Shown piece by piece: positions 12,031 through 24,215 of a stretch of DNA of 64,000 nucleotides (its first letter is position 1; each line of letters opens with the position of its first letter). The notes beneath the pieces are model-generated. The model was not told where the DNA came from. It made no database searches and was given only the letters and a program-made list of their open reading frames with translations. A program made the position numbers and the translations under genes. The DNA is from Chlorocebus sabaeus (taxonomy: Eukaryota; Chordata; Mammalia; Primates; Cercopithecidae), in the NCBI RefSeq assembly GCF_047675955.1, contig NC_132925.1, positions 22,716,688-22,780,687 of the forward strand. The letters run 5' to 3'.

Positions 12031-13749
12031 GGATAATAATTCATGTAATCATTTTGGCACACATCATTGGGCTAGTGGTAGCCCATTTTCCACTATTTCT
12101 ATTTTCCAACTTTCAAAGTCAACCAAGTCAGATAAACCAATTCCAGATTCTAATGCGTGAGAGTCAGTTTTTTGAAACTTCTCTAATCACCAAATAGTCT
12201 CACAGGCAAATTATGGGTATTTTAAATGTAGAAGTTTGATTTAAGAAATTAGGCAGTCACATATCATTAAACGTGTTTGAGTAAGAAAAGTTAAAAGGAA
12301 TAGTTAAAGACTAAATCATTTTAGTTGCAATCCAGAAGTTAGAAAGCTGCTATTGCTATCCACGTTGCTTGCCTCCAAAATTACCTTTTATTGATGATGA
12401 TGGTAACTAGATCCTGGGAATAGGGAATGAAGTCTATTCCCTACAAACACTTGTGTCTTTTAGAAGTTATTTACGAACCACCACGGCCATAGGTAAATGA
12501 TTCCTATTCTATATCTGCCTTATTCTTGCATGATTGCATGTCAGGGATGGAACCTAAATTGCATCCAGTAAGTTTGCCATAAAGAGGTCTGAGAAAAGGC
12601 CTTTTAGCCTTTGCAAAACAAAGAGAAACATGTGTTGTTACACAACCTTATCAGCATCACTTGACATAGTTTTTTTTTTTTTTTTTTCTTAAAGCCCTTT
12701 GCTCTTGCTATCTATTTAATGATATTTTTTATGTTTTCTCTCTTCATACATTGACTGCTATTTTTGAGAATCATTTTCTGGATGGCATGATTAAGAAAAA
12801 ATGGGGACAAAAGTATAGGGTTGGCCCATTATTTTTGATGTAACAGCATGGGAGACTTCTCTTAATACAAGCCATTTAAATGGAGACTAGAAGTCTGTGT
12901 GTGGATGTGTGTGTGCATACAAGTGTGGGTTAGATTTTAGGAGCAAGATCAGTTTTTTTTTTTCTCCTCTTCTCCCTACCTTCTCTTCTATGGCAACTGT
13001 GGAGACCAAATTCTATAGGTGGCAGCATCACAAGAGGGAAGGCCTTGGCGTCTTTGTGTAACTTCTTGAAGGAAGGCCACATAAGAGCACTATTCTATTA
13101 GAAAGAACAACAGTGACAGTCACATGAAGAGTAAATAATTTTTACTTTGCTTTAAGACATTTAAAATAAAAAAGAGCATTTAGCTTTTTGGATTCATGAA
13201 AGTTTGGGGTTTATTGGAAAAAAATACTTAAAGGAGATGAAGAACATGTGGATGTAAGCAATAACATGATTATCATCATGAGCTATTAAATTTTGGCTGA
13301 GTAAGAACAGGTGGAATTGATAGAGAGTATTGTGGTCAGTATCTTCATGCCATTGATAATTGAAAGACATTGATTGTAAGGGTACAAATGAGAAGATGAC
13401 GACAGTATATAAGAAATGCTTTTTTAAAAGTATATGTTGGTATTCAGGTTTCATGGGATGTTTATGTCCTTGTGATCTCAATATTCAGGCCGTAATCATA
13501 GGAGTGAACGGTTGAAGGGAAATAAAGAAAAAATAAAATCATCAACTCTGAGGAGATCGACAAACTGAGAGACCAAGGGTTTATAGAGGACCATTTGCAA
13601 AACATTCAATTCATCCATTCCAATAGCGTAAATATTCTAGTTTCAGCAGATGAAGCCAGAATAGCAGAAAACTCACATTGGAACTCCCTTGACCCTCTTC
13701 TCCTTACTTTGTATAGAATTCATTTTGATGAAGCCAAGATAATGTCACA
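12031..13749. other. Unassigned DNA
   Basis: No gene or recognised repeat. Contains a T tract at about 12670-12687 and a short GT-rich stretch near 12896-12930. Confidence 0.4.
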
Positions 13750-13945
13750 TATAAAAACATGAACTTTGGCATCAGACTGCCCAGCTTCTGATCTTAGCTC
13801 AGTCACTTAGTAGTCAAGTGGCACTTGGCAATCTGTTTACTCTTAAAAGCTAAGATTTTTTTCTGATGTAAAGACAATTTTGGAAATTACATAAAGACAA
13901 GTAATTTAAATATCCTGCCAAACAAGTGATTGCTATTATTGTGTA
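13750..13945 (+). mobile_element. Probable MIR SINE
   Basis: 'gaactttggcatcagactgc', 'ccagcttctgatcttagctc', 'agtcacttagtagtcaagtg' and 'gcacttggcaatctgtttac' follow the MIR order of gctctggagccagactgcc ... cttactagctgtgtgacc ... ttgggcaa. The 3' half is too diverged for an exact end. Confidence 0.6.
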
Positions 13946-16180
13946 ATGTCATGGCTTCCACCTTTGTTCAATGACCTGGCATTAAAGTTCATCACTAAAT
14001 TTACTATAGGGGCATAGGCAAGGACAATATTCACTATGCCATTCATTGTTTCTCACATAAACTCCTGATTTTATACACACAAAAAACAAAAGCAAGAAGG
14101 GAAAGAACCTTCCAGATTGAAATGCCAGGAGAAATTTTCTTCCACTGAGAAACCATTCATGTTTTCTTCAAATCCTCAGCAAATCATGTTGATGGATGGT
14201 CAGCAACCCTTTCTTAGCTTTAGTAACTAGTAATTAGAGTCGTACTTGTGACTTAACTTGAGTAGAGGAAAGGACTCTGTGAATGCCATATACCCTTTCT
14301 CTTCTATCCATAACCATTTCTTTTAATTTAGATTAAACATTTATTTATTTTTAACTGTATTCATTCTGAAAGTTGATTCAATTCCTTTACGTGTGCACAC
14401 GTGTGCGTGTGCGTGTGTAAGAATAACATCAATATTCCAAATTCTAAAATTACAAAGTGTTGAAGAAGAGCGGAGGTCCAAAAGAAGATTTCTACTGCTA
14501 TAGATAGAATTTTTTTTTCTTTTTCTTTTTAAGAGTTGTAGTGAAAGCCTTTTTATTTGGGACAAGGATGACGCCATTTTCTTTCTGTGAGGTGCAACCT
14601 GAAAGAATTGCTGACAGTAATATCAAAGAATCCTGCTGGCACTATTCTCATACATTTGCTCCTGCATGCCTCATTTTGATTTAAAAGGTTAGGTGTGCAT
14701 CATCTTATTTTTAAATTTTGCCCAATATGTGTTATAATTATTTTAGCAATTCTTTTACATTGCTTTATTATTGCAATTCTTTACACTGAAATTCCAGAGT
14801 CTAACTAGAATTCTAGAGTTCTTTCCCTAATTAAATGTTAATAGGTATTTTAATGGAAAATGAGATTAAAAATGTATTATTTCTTGCTCTATTGTTTGAA
14901 TCAAGCAGATACTTTCATAACATTCTATGTTCATCACTGCAAGTAGAGCTATCTGCACTGTGGCTAAGATACTATGTCAAGTAGGACAACTGTGAGTATC
15001 TTTGAGAAATTGCTCAGTGTTTAAATGTTTCTTACTTTTCATATCAGCAAATGATTTCATCTTTGCCCTATAAGTTGACAGTCAAAGTATAGGATATTCT
15101 ATATATTTTACTATCAACTGTGGTTAAGTCAGTTGTATTTTATCCAATCTCCTACTTACGTTGAAACTGAGAGACCTGAGACTGTATCATTGACTTTAAA
15201 GTCTTCATGAGGAAGTTTCAAAGCATGCAAATACACAAGAAGCAAATGATGAAAGTGCTGTTGCTATCAGCCCTGGCAACAGCTCACTGAAATCTGATAA
15301 CTTAAATAGAGTACTCTCATTTTTTCTCTTCTAGATAGATTTACATATTATCTTAAGAGACATTTGTACACCTACTGTATGAACACTAAATTCTTGAAAG
15401 ACAGAAGAAAAATAACAAAGTAGTTCAGGCTTCAAGAAGCAACTCTCATGTGCATAGCATTACCTAAGTTAACTGGAAAAATGTGTTTTTAATAGCGTGT
15501 GCTCTGATGAAGTCAACTTTTGCAAATTTCTAATAGAACGCTACAAGCATATAACATTTGGCATTGAGATAACTTTTGAGAATAGTTCAGAGCTCAGGAA
15601 ACCTATTTCAGTTTCAAATTCCCAACTCCTGATTTTCAAGTTCTCTAAAATTTGTCTCTGCTTTATATTTTTCAATCTGATTTCCCACTACAATTATATA
15701 CATTTTCTACTTCACTTAGGCTGATATCCTTTAATTCATTTAGTGAAATTTCAGTGAAGGTCTCATTTGGAAGGTATTGCCCTATAAACTGGGGATTCGC
15801 AGTGCACAAGTTACTAGTGCCTTAATCACTTTGCTCATATTATTTTCTTCTTCCAGGAATTAACTCTCTCATATACTCCAACTACTAAATTACATGATAT
15901 CATCTAAGGTATGATAAAAATCGATTTCCTCTTCCACTCACCAAGCTTTCTCCAATTTCTAAATATCACATTGCCTTTATTTATTGAATTTCTTTAGTAG
16001 TCTGCCTCATGCAGTTTAATATTGGTATTTCAGTGTTCCTTTTTACAAGAAATAGCTTTTATTTCCTTACTACAATGTAAAATATTGACTGAAGGAATCA
16101 CATCTCATAATCAAGTCTTCTTTCTACTGTATCATAAGACTTGTAGGGAACCACACGTTTTTCTCATTTCCTTAAACTCT
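13946..16180. other. Unassigned AT-rich DNA
   Basis: No gene or recognised repeat apart from the purine-pyrimidine tract listed separately. The short frames at 14341-14577, 15497-15724 and 16022-16216 have no domain evidence. Confidence 0.4.
14390..14418. repeat. Alternating purine-pyrimidine tract, Z-DNA prone
   Basis: An unbroken alternating run built of acgtgtgcacacgtgtgcgt followed by gtgcgtgtg. It includes the 10-bp palindrome gtgtgcacac and several CpG steps, which is rare in this AT-rich context. Confidence 0.7.
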
Positions 16181-16862
16181 CTAATTCCCACTCATTACTC
16201 TCAGAGTAGGGACTAAATTCTGTTACATGGCTAGAAGAACATTCATTGATATGACAATGAATTAGTTCTAAATTTAGTTTGCAATATTTTACACCTAGAT
16301 TCATAAGCAAGATTGTTCTGTAATTTGCCTTTCTTGTAATGTCCTGGTAAGTTTTGAGTAGTAGCATTATGCTTACCTTATAAAACAAATAGGACATAGT
16401 TATTTCTTCTTTCTAGTCTCTGGAAAATGTTGAGTAATATCTTGATAAAGAGGCTTGAGGAAAAGCTTTTAATTATTTATTAAAAATCTTTAAATGATGT
16501 AGCATTTTTGTTATATTGTTATGATGGTATCAATGTTGATGAGTTGTATTTCTGCAGAAATTGTCTAGTCCATCTAAATTTTTTCAATTTAGTCATCAAA
16601 GTTGTTTATAATATTCTTGCATTATCATTGCATTATATGTTCATTTATAGTACTGTCCTCTTTTTGCATTCTTTATACTGATGCTTTGTATTTTTGCTAT
16701 TTTTAAAATGAGAATTGCCATAGGTTAAATCATTTTTTCAAGAACTAATTTTTGGCTTTGTTGATTTTCTCTATCATATGCTTGTTTTCTAATTTATTAC
16801 TTTCTTCTCATTTATTTACTGTTTCCTTCTTTGATTCTCTTTAGGTTTAATTTTCTATGGTT
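16181..16862 (-). mobile_element. Old L1M ORF2 fragment, antisense (host segment 1)
   Basis: Read against antisense L1 this shows, in order, 'ctgtaatttgcctttcttgt', 'agcattatgcttaccttata', 'ctctggaaaatgttgagtaa', 'aaattgtctagtccatctaa', 'ttcaagaactaatttttggc', and 'gttgattttctctatcatat'. This is the L1 ORF2 reverse-transcriptase-side order. It stops at about 16862 where a younger L1 3' end starts, and the same element resumes at about 19676. Confidence 0.7.
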
Positions 16863-19675
16863 CTCAGATTTTCCATGTATCCCCTACCCTCACACATGAA
16901 TAGCCTTTCCCTACCCCCCATCAACATGCCCCACCAGTGCAGTACATTTGTTACAGTTGATGAACCTATATTGATACATCATTATAACCCAAAGTCAAAA
17001 GTTTGCAGTACATTTGTTACAGCTGATGAACCTATATTGATACATCATTATAACCCAAAGTCAAAAGTTTGCAGTAGGGTTGACTTCTAATGTCATGTAT
17101 TTCATGGGTTTTAACAAATGTATTACACATATTCACCATTATAGTATCATACAGAATAGTTTAACTGTCCTAAAAATCTTCTGTTCTTCACCTGTTTATC
17201 CTTCCTTCTCCCTTAACTCCTGGCCAACTACTGATCCTTTTACTGTCTCCATGGTTTTGTATATTCCAGAATGTCGTATAGTGGAATTGTACAGTTCGTA
17301 GACTTTTCTGACCGGCTTATTTCACTTAGTAATATGAATTTAAGTTTCCTCCATTATCTTTTCTTGATTTGGTGGTTTATTTTGTTTTAGCATTGAGTAA
17401 TACTCTACTGTCTAGATATACCAGTTTTTTCATTCACCTACTGTCAGTTATCTTGATTGCTTCCAAGTTTTGGTGACTATTAATAAAGCTGCTAAAAATA
17501 TCTGTGTGCAGGCTTTTGTTAGTCCTAAGGTTTAAACTTATTTGATTAAATATCAAGAAGGCAATTGTTGTATCATATGGTAATTCTGTATTTAGTTTTC
17601 TAAAAACCTCAAATCATCTTCCAAAATGTAGTATTTTGCATTCTCACCAGCAATGAATAAGACTTCTTCTTGCTGCACCTTCTCAGCAGTATTTAGTGGT
17701 ATTAGTGTTCTGAATTTGGCTAGTCTAACAAGTGTGTAGTGGTATCTCATTGTTGTTGTAATTTGCATTTTTCTACTGACATATGACATTAAATATATTT
17801 TCATATGCTTATTTGTCATCTATATATGTTCTTTGATGAGCTGTCTGTTCAGATATTTTGCTCATTTTAATTAGGTTATTCTTTTTATTGTTGTGTTTCA
17901 GTAGTTCTCTGTGTATTTTGGATAATATTACTTTATCAGAAATGTCTTTTGTAAAAATTTTCTCCCAGTGTTTAGCTTGTCTTCTCATGTTCTTGACTGT
18001 ATTTTGCTGAGCAGAAATGATAAATTTTAGTGACGTTCAACTTATCAACTCTTTCTTTCTTGGATGTTCCTTTGGTGTTGTATTTAAAATGTCATTGCCA
18101 TGACCAAGGTCATTCAGATATTCTCCTCTGTTAAGTTCGGAAAGTTTTCTAGTTCTTCAATTTACATTTAGGTATAATGCATTTTGTGTTAATTTTTGTG
18201 ACGGGTATAAGGTCTGTGTCTAGATCTTTTTTATCTTGTGGATATTTAGCTATTCCAGAACCATTTGTTAAAAAGACTATGTATCCATTGTATTATCTTT
18301 ATTTATTTGCCAAAGATCACTTGATTATATTTATGTAGATCTGTTTCTGTGCTCTCTCTTCTCTTCCATTGCTCTACTTGTCTACTTTTTTAACCCAATA
18401 CAATACTGCTTTGATAACTTTAGTTTTATAGTAAGTTTTGAAGTTGAGTCATGTCAGTCTTGTAATTTTATTCTCCTTTAATATCATGTTGGCTGTCTCT
18501 TCCTTTTCCACATATTTGTCAATATCCACAAAATAAATTGGTAGGGTTTTTAATTGGGCTTGCATTGAATCTACATATCAAGTTGGGAAGAACTGACATA
18601 TTGAAAATATCAAGTCTTCATATCCATGGACATGGGATGTCTCCATTTATTTAGTTATTCTTTGATTTTTAATCAGAGTTTTATGTATTTTATCCATATC
18701 GATCTTATACATTTTTAACCTTTATTTGTAGGTGTGTCACTTTGGAGATGCAGATGTAAATGATATTTTGCTTTTAATTTCAGATTCTCCTTTTTTATTG
18801 CTTATATACAGGAAAGCAACTGACTTTTGTAAATTAAGCTTATAGCCTGCAACCTTGCTATAATAGTTCATTAGTTCTAGTAGTTGTTTCTTTTTTTGTC
18901 ATTTTCCCCCAATTTTCAACATAGAAGATAATGCCATATGCAAACAAAGACAATTTATTTCTTCCTTCCCAATATGTACACTTTTTTTTCTCTATTTTTT
19001 ATCTCATTGTATCAGCTATGGTGTTGAAAATGACTGGTTAAAGGGGACACTTTTGTTTTGTGTTCAGTCTTAGCAGGAAAGTTATTGCTCACCAGTATGT
19101 ATAATGTTAGCTAAAGGTTTTTATAGGTGGTTTTCATTAAGTTGAAGAAGTTTCCTTCTATTCTTAGTTTGCTTTATCATGAATTGGTGTTGGATTTTGT
19201 CAAATGTTTAACTACATCTATTAATATGTTCATGTGATTTTTCTTCTTTAGTCTGTTGCTATTGATGTGATGCATTAACTGAATTTTGAATATTGAACCA
19301 ATCTTGCATATCTGGAATAAATTTCACTTTGTCTTAGTTTATAATTGTTTTATATATTGTTTAATTTTATTTGCCAATATTTTGTTGAGGACTTTTGCAT
19401 CTATGTTTATGAGAGATATTGGTCTGTAGTTTTCTATTCTTGTAATGTCTTTGTCTTGTTTCACTATTAGAGTAATGCTGGCTTCATAGAATGGATTACA
19501 AAGTATTCTCTCTGCCTCTATCTTTTGAAAGACATTGTAGAGAGTTGCTATAATTTCTTCCTTAAATATTTGATAGAATTAACCAGTGAACCCATCTGGG
19601 CTGGGAGCTTTCTATTTTGGAAGACTATCGATTATTGATTTAATTTCTTTAAAAAATATAGGCCTTTGACATTGT
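16863..19675 (-). mobile_element. 5'-truncated L1 (L1MA/L1MB group), antisense, nested
   Basis: It starts in the L1 3'UTR ('cccaccagtgcagtacattt', 'aacccaaagtcaaaagtttg', then an aatgtcatgtatttcatggg block). It runs back through the ORF2 3' end ('ccagaatgtcgtatagtgga', 'cattctcaccagcaatgaat', 'ttttctcccagtgtttagct') to the middle of ORF2 ('catctgggctgggagctttc' near 19595). All frames are broken. A 66-bp tandem duplication lies in its 3'UTR. The host L1 sequence reads on either side, so this is a nested insertion, 5'-truncated near 19675. Confidence 0.85.
16939..17070. repeat. 66-bp tandem duplication in an L1 3'UTR
   Basis: Two adjacent copies, 16939-17004 and 17005-17070, each starting gcagtacatttgttacag. 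They differ at one position (gttgatg versus gctgatg). A third copy begins gcagta at 17071 and then diverges. Since 66 is divisible by three, the translated short frame shows a repeated 22-residue block; it is not coding. Confidence 0.95.
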
Positions 19676-20182
19676 TTTAAGAAATAACTTATTCCTTGGA
19701 CAACTGAGTTCAGTCTTCTTTCTTTTTTCACATTAAATTTTCCTCTAAGACTGAGAAAACTTAACTGCATCCATGAATTTTGATACGCTCTATTTTCTTA
19801 ACCATTCAGTTCAAATATTTTCTAATTTCCACTCCTTTTTGTCTCTTCTCTAACTCTCCCTGCCCTCCAGGTTATTTAAAAGTGTCTTGTTTAATTTAAA
19901 ACACCTAGAGGTATACAGGGTGTCTTTGGTTCTTAATTTTTAGATTTCTCCCATAGTAGTAAAAGAAAATACTTTAATTTCAATTCTTAGGAATTAAGAA
20001 TCATTTTATGACCTTGAATATAATCTATTTTGGTAAACATTTTATATGACTTGAAGAATGTTGTTGTTTTTGTTTTCTCTGCCATTTCTGGGCACTGTTC
20101 TATGTGTGTCCATTAAGACAAGCTTGCTAGTAGTATTGTTAGTGCTTACTCTTTTTTATTATTTGTTGAAAAAATAGGTTAA
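19676..20182 (-). mobile_element. Old L1M fragment, antisense (host segment 2)
   Basis: Resumes the L1M interrupted at 16862: 'aattttcctctaagactgag', 'aactgcatccatgaattttg', 'aaatattttctaatttccac', 'gttatttaaaagtgtcttgt', and 'ttatgaccttgaatataatc'. These match, in order, the antisense L1 ORF2 block that follows segment 1. That continuity supports the nesting model. Confidence 0.65.
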
Positions 20183-20290
20183 TTTTTTTTTGAGATGAGG
20201 TTCTTGATACATTGCCTAGCTGGTCTCACACTCCTGGCTCTCAGCTTCCTAAGTAACTGGAACTATAAGCACATACCACCACACCCAGCT
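20183..20290 (-). mobile_element. Alu monomer (FLAM/FRAM-like), antisense
   Basis: T tract, then 'tgagatgaggttcttgatac', 'attgcctagctggtctcaca', 'ctcctggctctcagcttcct', and 'accaccacacccagct'. About 108 bp, a single 7SL-derived monomer. Ttaattttt-like sequence on both sides may be the target duplication. It lies inside the old L1M. Confidence 0.7.
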
Positions 20291-21852
20291 TAATTTTTAA
20301 ATTATAAGTATTTTCTCATAAACTATAGTTTTGTATATATTTTTTAGCTTTACATTTTAGACTATGTTATTAATAGCATACAAATTTCGGGTGGTTATAT
20401 CTTATAGTGGAGTAAAATTTTATCTCTTGATTTTCCTTGCTATAAAGTCTTTTTCTATAACATTACTATATTTGCTTTATTTTATCATGTTTAAATCTTT
20501 TTATTCTTATAATGCTTGTCTCTCTACTGATTGATATTCTCATAAAAATAACTTCTGTTTTGTTATTTAAAACATTCTAAATGTAAAATCACTGTATTTT
20601 CTTTGGAGCACTCACTGCACTTATGTTTAACATAGTTTTATTTTTATGTTTATATGATCTTTCTACTTTTTGTTGCTCTTTCTCCCTTTATGCTTTATTT
20701 GGGATCAATCATATAATTTTATTACTCTCTTTCCTATCTTCTAACTTTTATCTTAATTACCTTTTGTTACACATTGTTTTACTTTACTTTTTGTGGTTAC
20801 CCTACTAATGACAACTTAGTTAATTAAATACTACTATAAAATAGCACTTTTAGTGCTTTCCAGACAATGTTAGGATTTTAGAATACTTTAGCTCCATTTA
20901 TTCTTTTTATTATTATTGTAAAATCTTGATTCTACAATATCCAAATAGCATAAATTATAGTAATTGTTTCATACAGTGAATATTCATTTAGACTTTTCCC
21001 ACTTATCATTTTATTGTTCTTTATTTAATTTTATACTTCCTTCTAGATTCCTAATTACAAGTTGAAATTAAATCATTTATCATTGAAGAGGATGTATTAT
21101 CCACCTCACAACATTTAGTTAAGATCTACACTTTTCTTCTTTTGTCTCTATTGTTATCACATTTGTCTAAGCCTCCATGAATTTTTGGCATAGAACACTA
21201 TTGAAGTTTCTTGTACTTCGAATGCCTAACATGAGTAGATTACAATTTTTTGGCAATTTAAAATATTGCTAAATTAATGAATTCACTAAAGATTATTGTG
21301 CTGTGGTGATATTTACATGGTAAAATTTCAGTAAAAGAACACATAAAGTACTTCATGGAAAGTATCTTTTGAGAGGAAGAGAATACATGATCATACGTAA
21401 GCAACAATTCTCCTAAATTCTTTACTTTTACTTGTAGCTGACATAAATTATCTCCATGATTCTGTGACATAAAACCCTGTAACTGCAAATATGTCAGAAT
21501 TAATTGAGCATTTGCTATATACCAGGTACTTGAAAGGTAGTTTCTAATTGAAAATCTACAAAAAAAGTATTTTTGATTTAATATTTTTTCCATTTACAGA
21601 TAACGTGAGATTCAGTCAGGTTTTGTATCAGATTTCTTTTGCTGAAGAACTTTCTTTAACGTTTCTTATGATGAAGTCTGCTGTTATTGAATTGTCTCAG
21701 TTCTTTGCAAAAGTTGTTATTTCACTGTATTTTTTTAAAAAATATTTTTTGCTGAGTATGGTAGTCCCAAATACTTGGGAGGCTGAGGCAGGAGGATCGC
21801 TTGAGCCCAGAAGTTCAAGTTAGTCCTGGGCCACATAGTGAAACCCTATCTC

Positions 21853-21883
<31 letters not shown>

Positions 21884-22190
21884 TTCTCATTTGTTACACA
21901 TTTCATGGATGGAAGTTTTTATTTCATAGCTTTAACAAGGTCATTCAATTGTCTCTTGACATGCATAAAAATTGAACTTAGTGTGGGCTTTGTTGTAGCT
22001 ATAGTTACCTTTAGTGCCTTATCTGATTCAAGTTTAAGTTATTTTGTGCATACTGTACAGGTTGGACTGTCAGAGGGATTTTTCTCAGTGACTTTATGTG
22101 TATAAAGGGCATTCTCCATTGTCCTATTTCACACTGAGTCTCAGGCTAACTTTGTGTTCCTGGATCTTCAGGGATGTGTTTTTTTTTTTT
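20291..22190 (-). mobile_element. Probable continuation of old L1M toward its 5' part, antisense
   Basis: Very AT-rich, with weak but ordered similarity to 5' ORF2/ORF1-side antisense L1M: a ctcttgattttccttgctat block, 'ttttgtggttaccctactaa', and 'gaagaactttctttaacgtt' followed by 'tttcttatgatgaagtctgc'. Too diverged for firm boundaries. Interrupted by the Alu monomer at 21751. The frames at 21258-21593 and 21548-21823 show no domain. Confidence 0.4.
21751..21883 (+). mobile_element. Alu monomer (FLAM-like), sense, with poly-A tail
   Basis: 'gctgagtatggtagtcccaa', 'tacttgggaggctgaggcag', 'gaggatcgcttgagcccaga', a gtgaaaccctatctctaaaa block, then 23 A residues (21861-21883). A left-monomer-type copy without a second monomer. 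Confidence 0.8.
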
Positions 22191-22926
22191 TTCTATGATT
22201 TTACTCTTTTGCCAGACTAGGATACTTCTAATGGTTGGGGTCTAGAGCGTCCTTTATCATTCTCCCAATGATAGAAGTTTTTTAATTTTTTTCTCTGGTT
22301 CCTTTCCCTAGCCTCAACTATGTTTGCTCCCCACACCCTCACAAAATCCCACTCACCATCCTGTGGTTCAAGATTCTTTTTTTTCTTTTTTTTTTCCTGT
22401 AGGGTACAAGGTTACAGGTGGAGCTTTCCTGGAGTGGCTGCTGCATTTTTTCTTCAGACCTGCACCACAAAGAGGGACTTTTTTCAGTTTCTCACCTAAC
22501 CAGGTATCTTTCTTGTGACTTCTTGGAGAAGTTTTTTTTTTAGGAATGGAAAAAAATCCATAGTGTCAAATCCATAGTGCTTGTGGCTCTTGGAAATTCT
22601 ATGCTCTCAAGCTCATCCATGCTTGGGCTTTAACAATTTGTTTAAAAATTTAGCTGCAATCTTCTTTCCAACTTACATGACAGTCCAGTTTTTCTAGTAT
22701 GTCCCGCCCAGTTTAGCCAGCAGTTGCATTCCTTAAAGGTACCTGTCTTTCCTCTGATTTTAGTCTACTTGTTTCCCTTGTTACCTAAGCTACCTCAAAA
22801 CAAGTTATCATTATCAGATTATTTGGCTTTTTCACGGTGTCCAAGTGACAACAATACTCTTTCTATTTTTCTGTGTTCTGATTGGAACCCAAATTTTTCT
22901 GGAGAAGTTTTGCTCAGATGAAAATC
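22191..22926. other. Unassigned DNA
   Basis: May contain further L1M 5'UTR remnant, but I cannot identify it. Contains several T runs. Short frames at 22324-22518 and 22724-22921 have no domain. Confidence 0.35.
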
Positions 22927-22936
22927 ATTAAAACTG

Positions 22937-23186
22937 ATCGAGACCATCCTGGCTAACACGGTGAAACCCCGTCTCTACCAAAAAAAAAAAAAAAAAAAAT
23001 ACAAAAAATACAAAAATATTAGCCGGGCGTGGTGGCAGGCGCCTGTAGTCTCAGCTACTCGGGAGGCTGAGGCAGGAGAATGGCCTGAACCTGGGAGGCG
23101 GTGCTTGCAGTGAGCCGAGACCGTGCCACTGCACTCCAGCCTGGGCGACAGAGCAAGACTCCGTCTCAAAAAAAAAAAAAAAAAAA
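22937..23186 (+). mobile_element. 5'-truncated AluY, sense, with 10-bp target duplication
   Basis: Begins inside the left monomer at 'gatcgagaccatcctggcta' and carries the AluY-type 'ctaacacggtgaaaccccgt'. The middle A-rich linker is expanded (about 19 A at 22979-22999). It then reads 'gccgggcgtggtggcaggcg', 'gcaggagaatggcctgaacc', and 'ccgtctcaaaa' with a poly-A tail. The sequence attaaaactg flanks it at 22927-22936 and 23189-23198. Low divergence; the youngest-looking element in the window. Confidence 0.95.
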
Positions 23187-23198
23187 TTATTAAAACTG

Positions 23199-24040
23199 GT
23201 GCATGCTTCGTATGATAAGAAAGTTACATACAATTGTATTGGTCTATTAAGATTATTGCTTTTATTAGCGGCTCTGTTAATGTCACCACTTGGAAAATTT
23301 AGTTTTTCTTTAAAAGGGCAGAACACAGTTTTTCTGTAAATAAAACGTATATTTTAATGTCATTTGGTAAATGTTATACCTCTGGCATATCATTATTAAA
23401 CTGTAGGTTTTGAGTTTCTTTTATTTAGTTATTTTTTACTAATAGAGTTACAGATTAAATGGATGTTCTTATGTGTGCAGAGACATCAGAAATTATAACA
23501 ATGGATATTTTAACATAACCTCACAACAGGAAAACTGATTTTACTACCTATTCATTTAAAATTTGGAAATTTTATTTATCTTTGGAGCATTTCAAAATGT
23601 GAGCACAGTGCTTCCTTAAGACAATCAAACAATTAATTTCAATACACCAGAGTCTTAATTCTAATGTATCATATCATTTCCATTAAATTTCATTTGGTCA
23701 CTCTTGCCATTATCACATTTAACTTAATCAGTGTAAAAACTACTTGAAGTACAGTTTATATAAAAGAGACGAATGCACTCTTGACTTTCAATGAAAAAAG
23801 TAATAGTCTAATGCACTCAGAAAAGCATTTCTTCAAAGCTGTTATGAATAAATAGACAGGAAGTTTTCTATATTTACCCAGTTGGGTCAAAAAGTTAAAA
23901 GCAGAATGACTGAAAAATATAAGTAACAGCTGTTTATCATGAATGTTTTACGGACCTACATTATCTTTTTATATTGTCATTGTTAAGAATTAGATGAATA
24001 AGTAAAGCATGGTTAAAGTTTAACCATGTGACCCTTATTT
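23199..24040. other. Unassigned AT-rich DNA
   Basis: No gene or recognised repeat. Confidence 0.4.
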
Positions 24041-24215
24041 TTTTGAGTTTGATGTTGTTCATTAATTTAACAAAAAATTATTGAGAGGCTATTTTATGGC
24101 AGGTGTTCAAGGAATTATGTATACTGTAGTGACAACAAGAGACAACACTCCCTGTATTGAGTTGAGCATGAATAATAAAACTAAGGAGAGAGAGAGACAA
24201 CAATCCCTGCTTTAC
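24041..24215 (+). mobile_element. Probable L2 3'-type LINE fragment
   Basis: 'aaattattgagaggctattt', 'tatggcaggtgttcaaggaa', 'tactgtagtgacaacaagag' and a gacaacactccctgtattga block follow the common L2-type order (tttattgagcacctactatg ... ccaggcactgttct ... acagtgaacaaaacagac ... tccctgccctc). A related caacaatccctgctttac occurs shortly after. Confidence 0.5.

Noticed and set aside
16857..17090. Frame with a repeated 22-residue block resembling a repeat protein
   Set aside because: The repeat comes from a 66-bp duplication in a noncoding L1 3'UTR.
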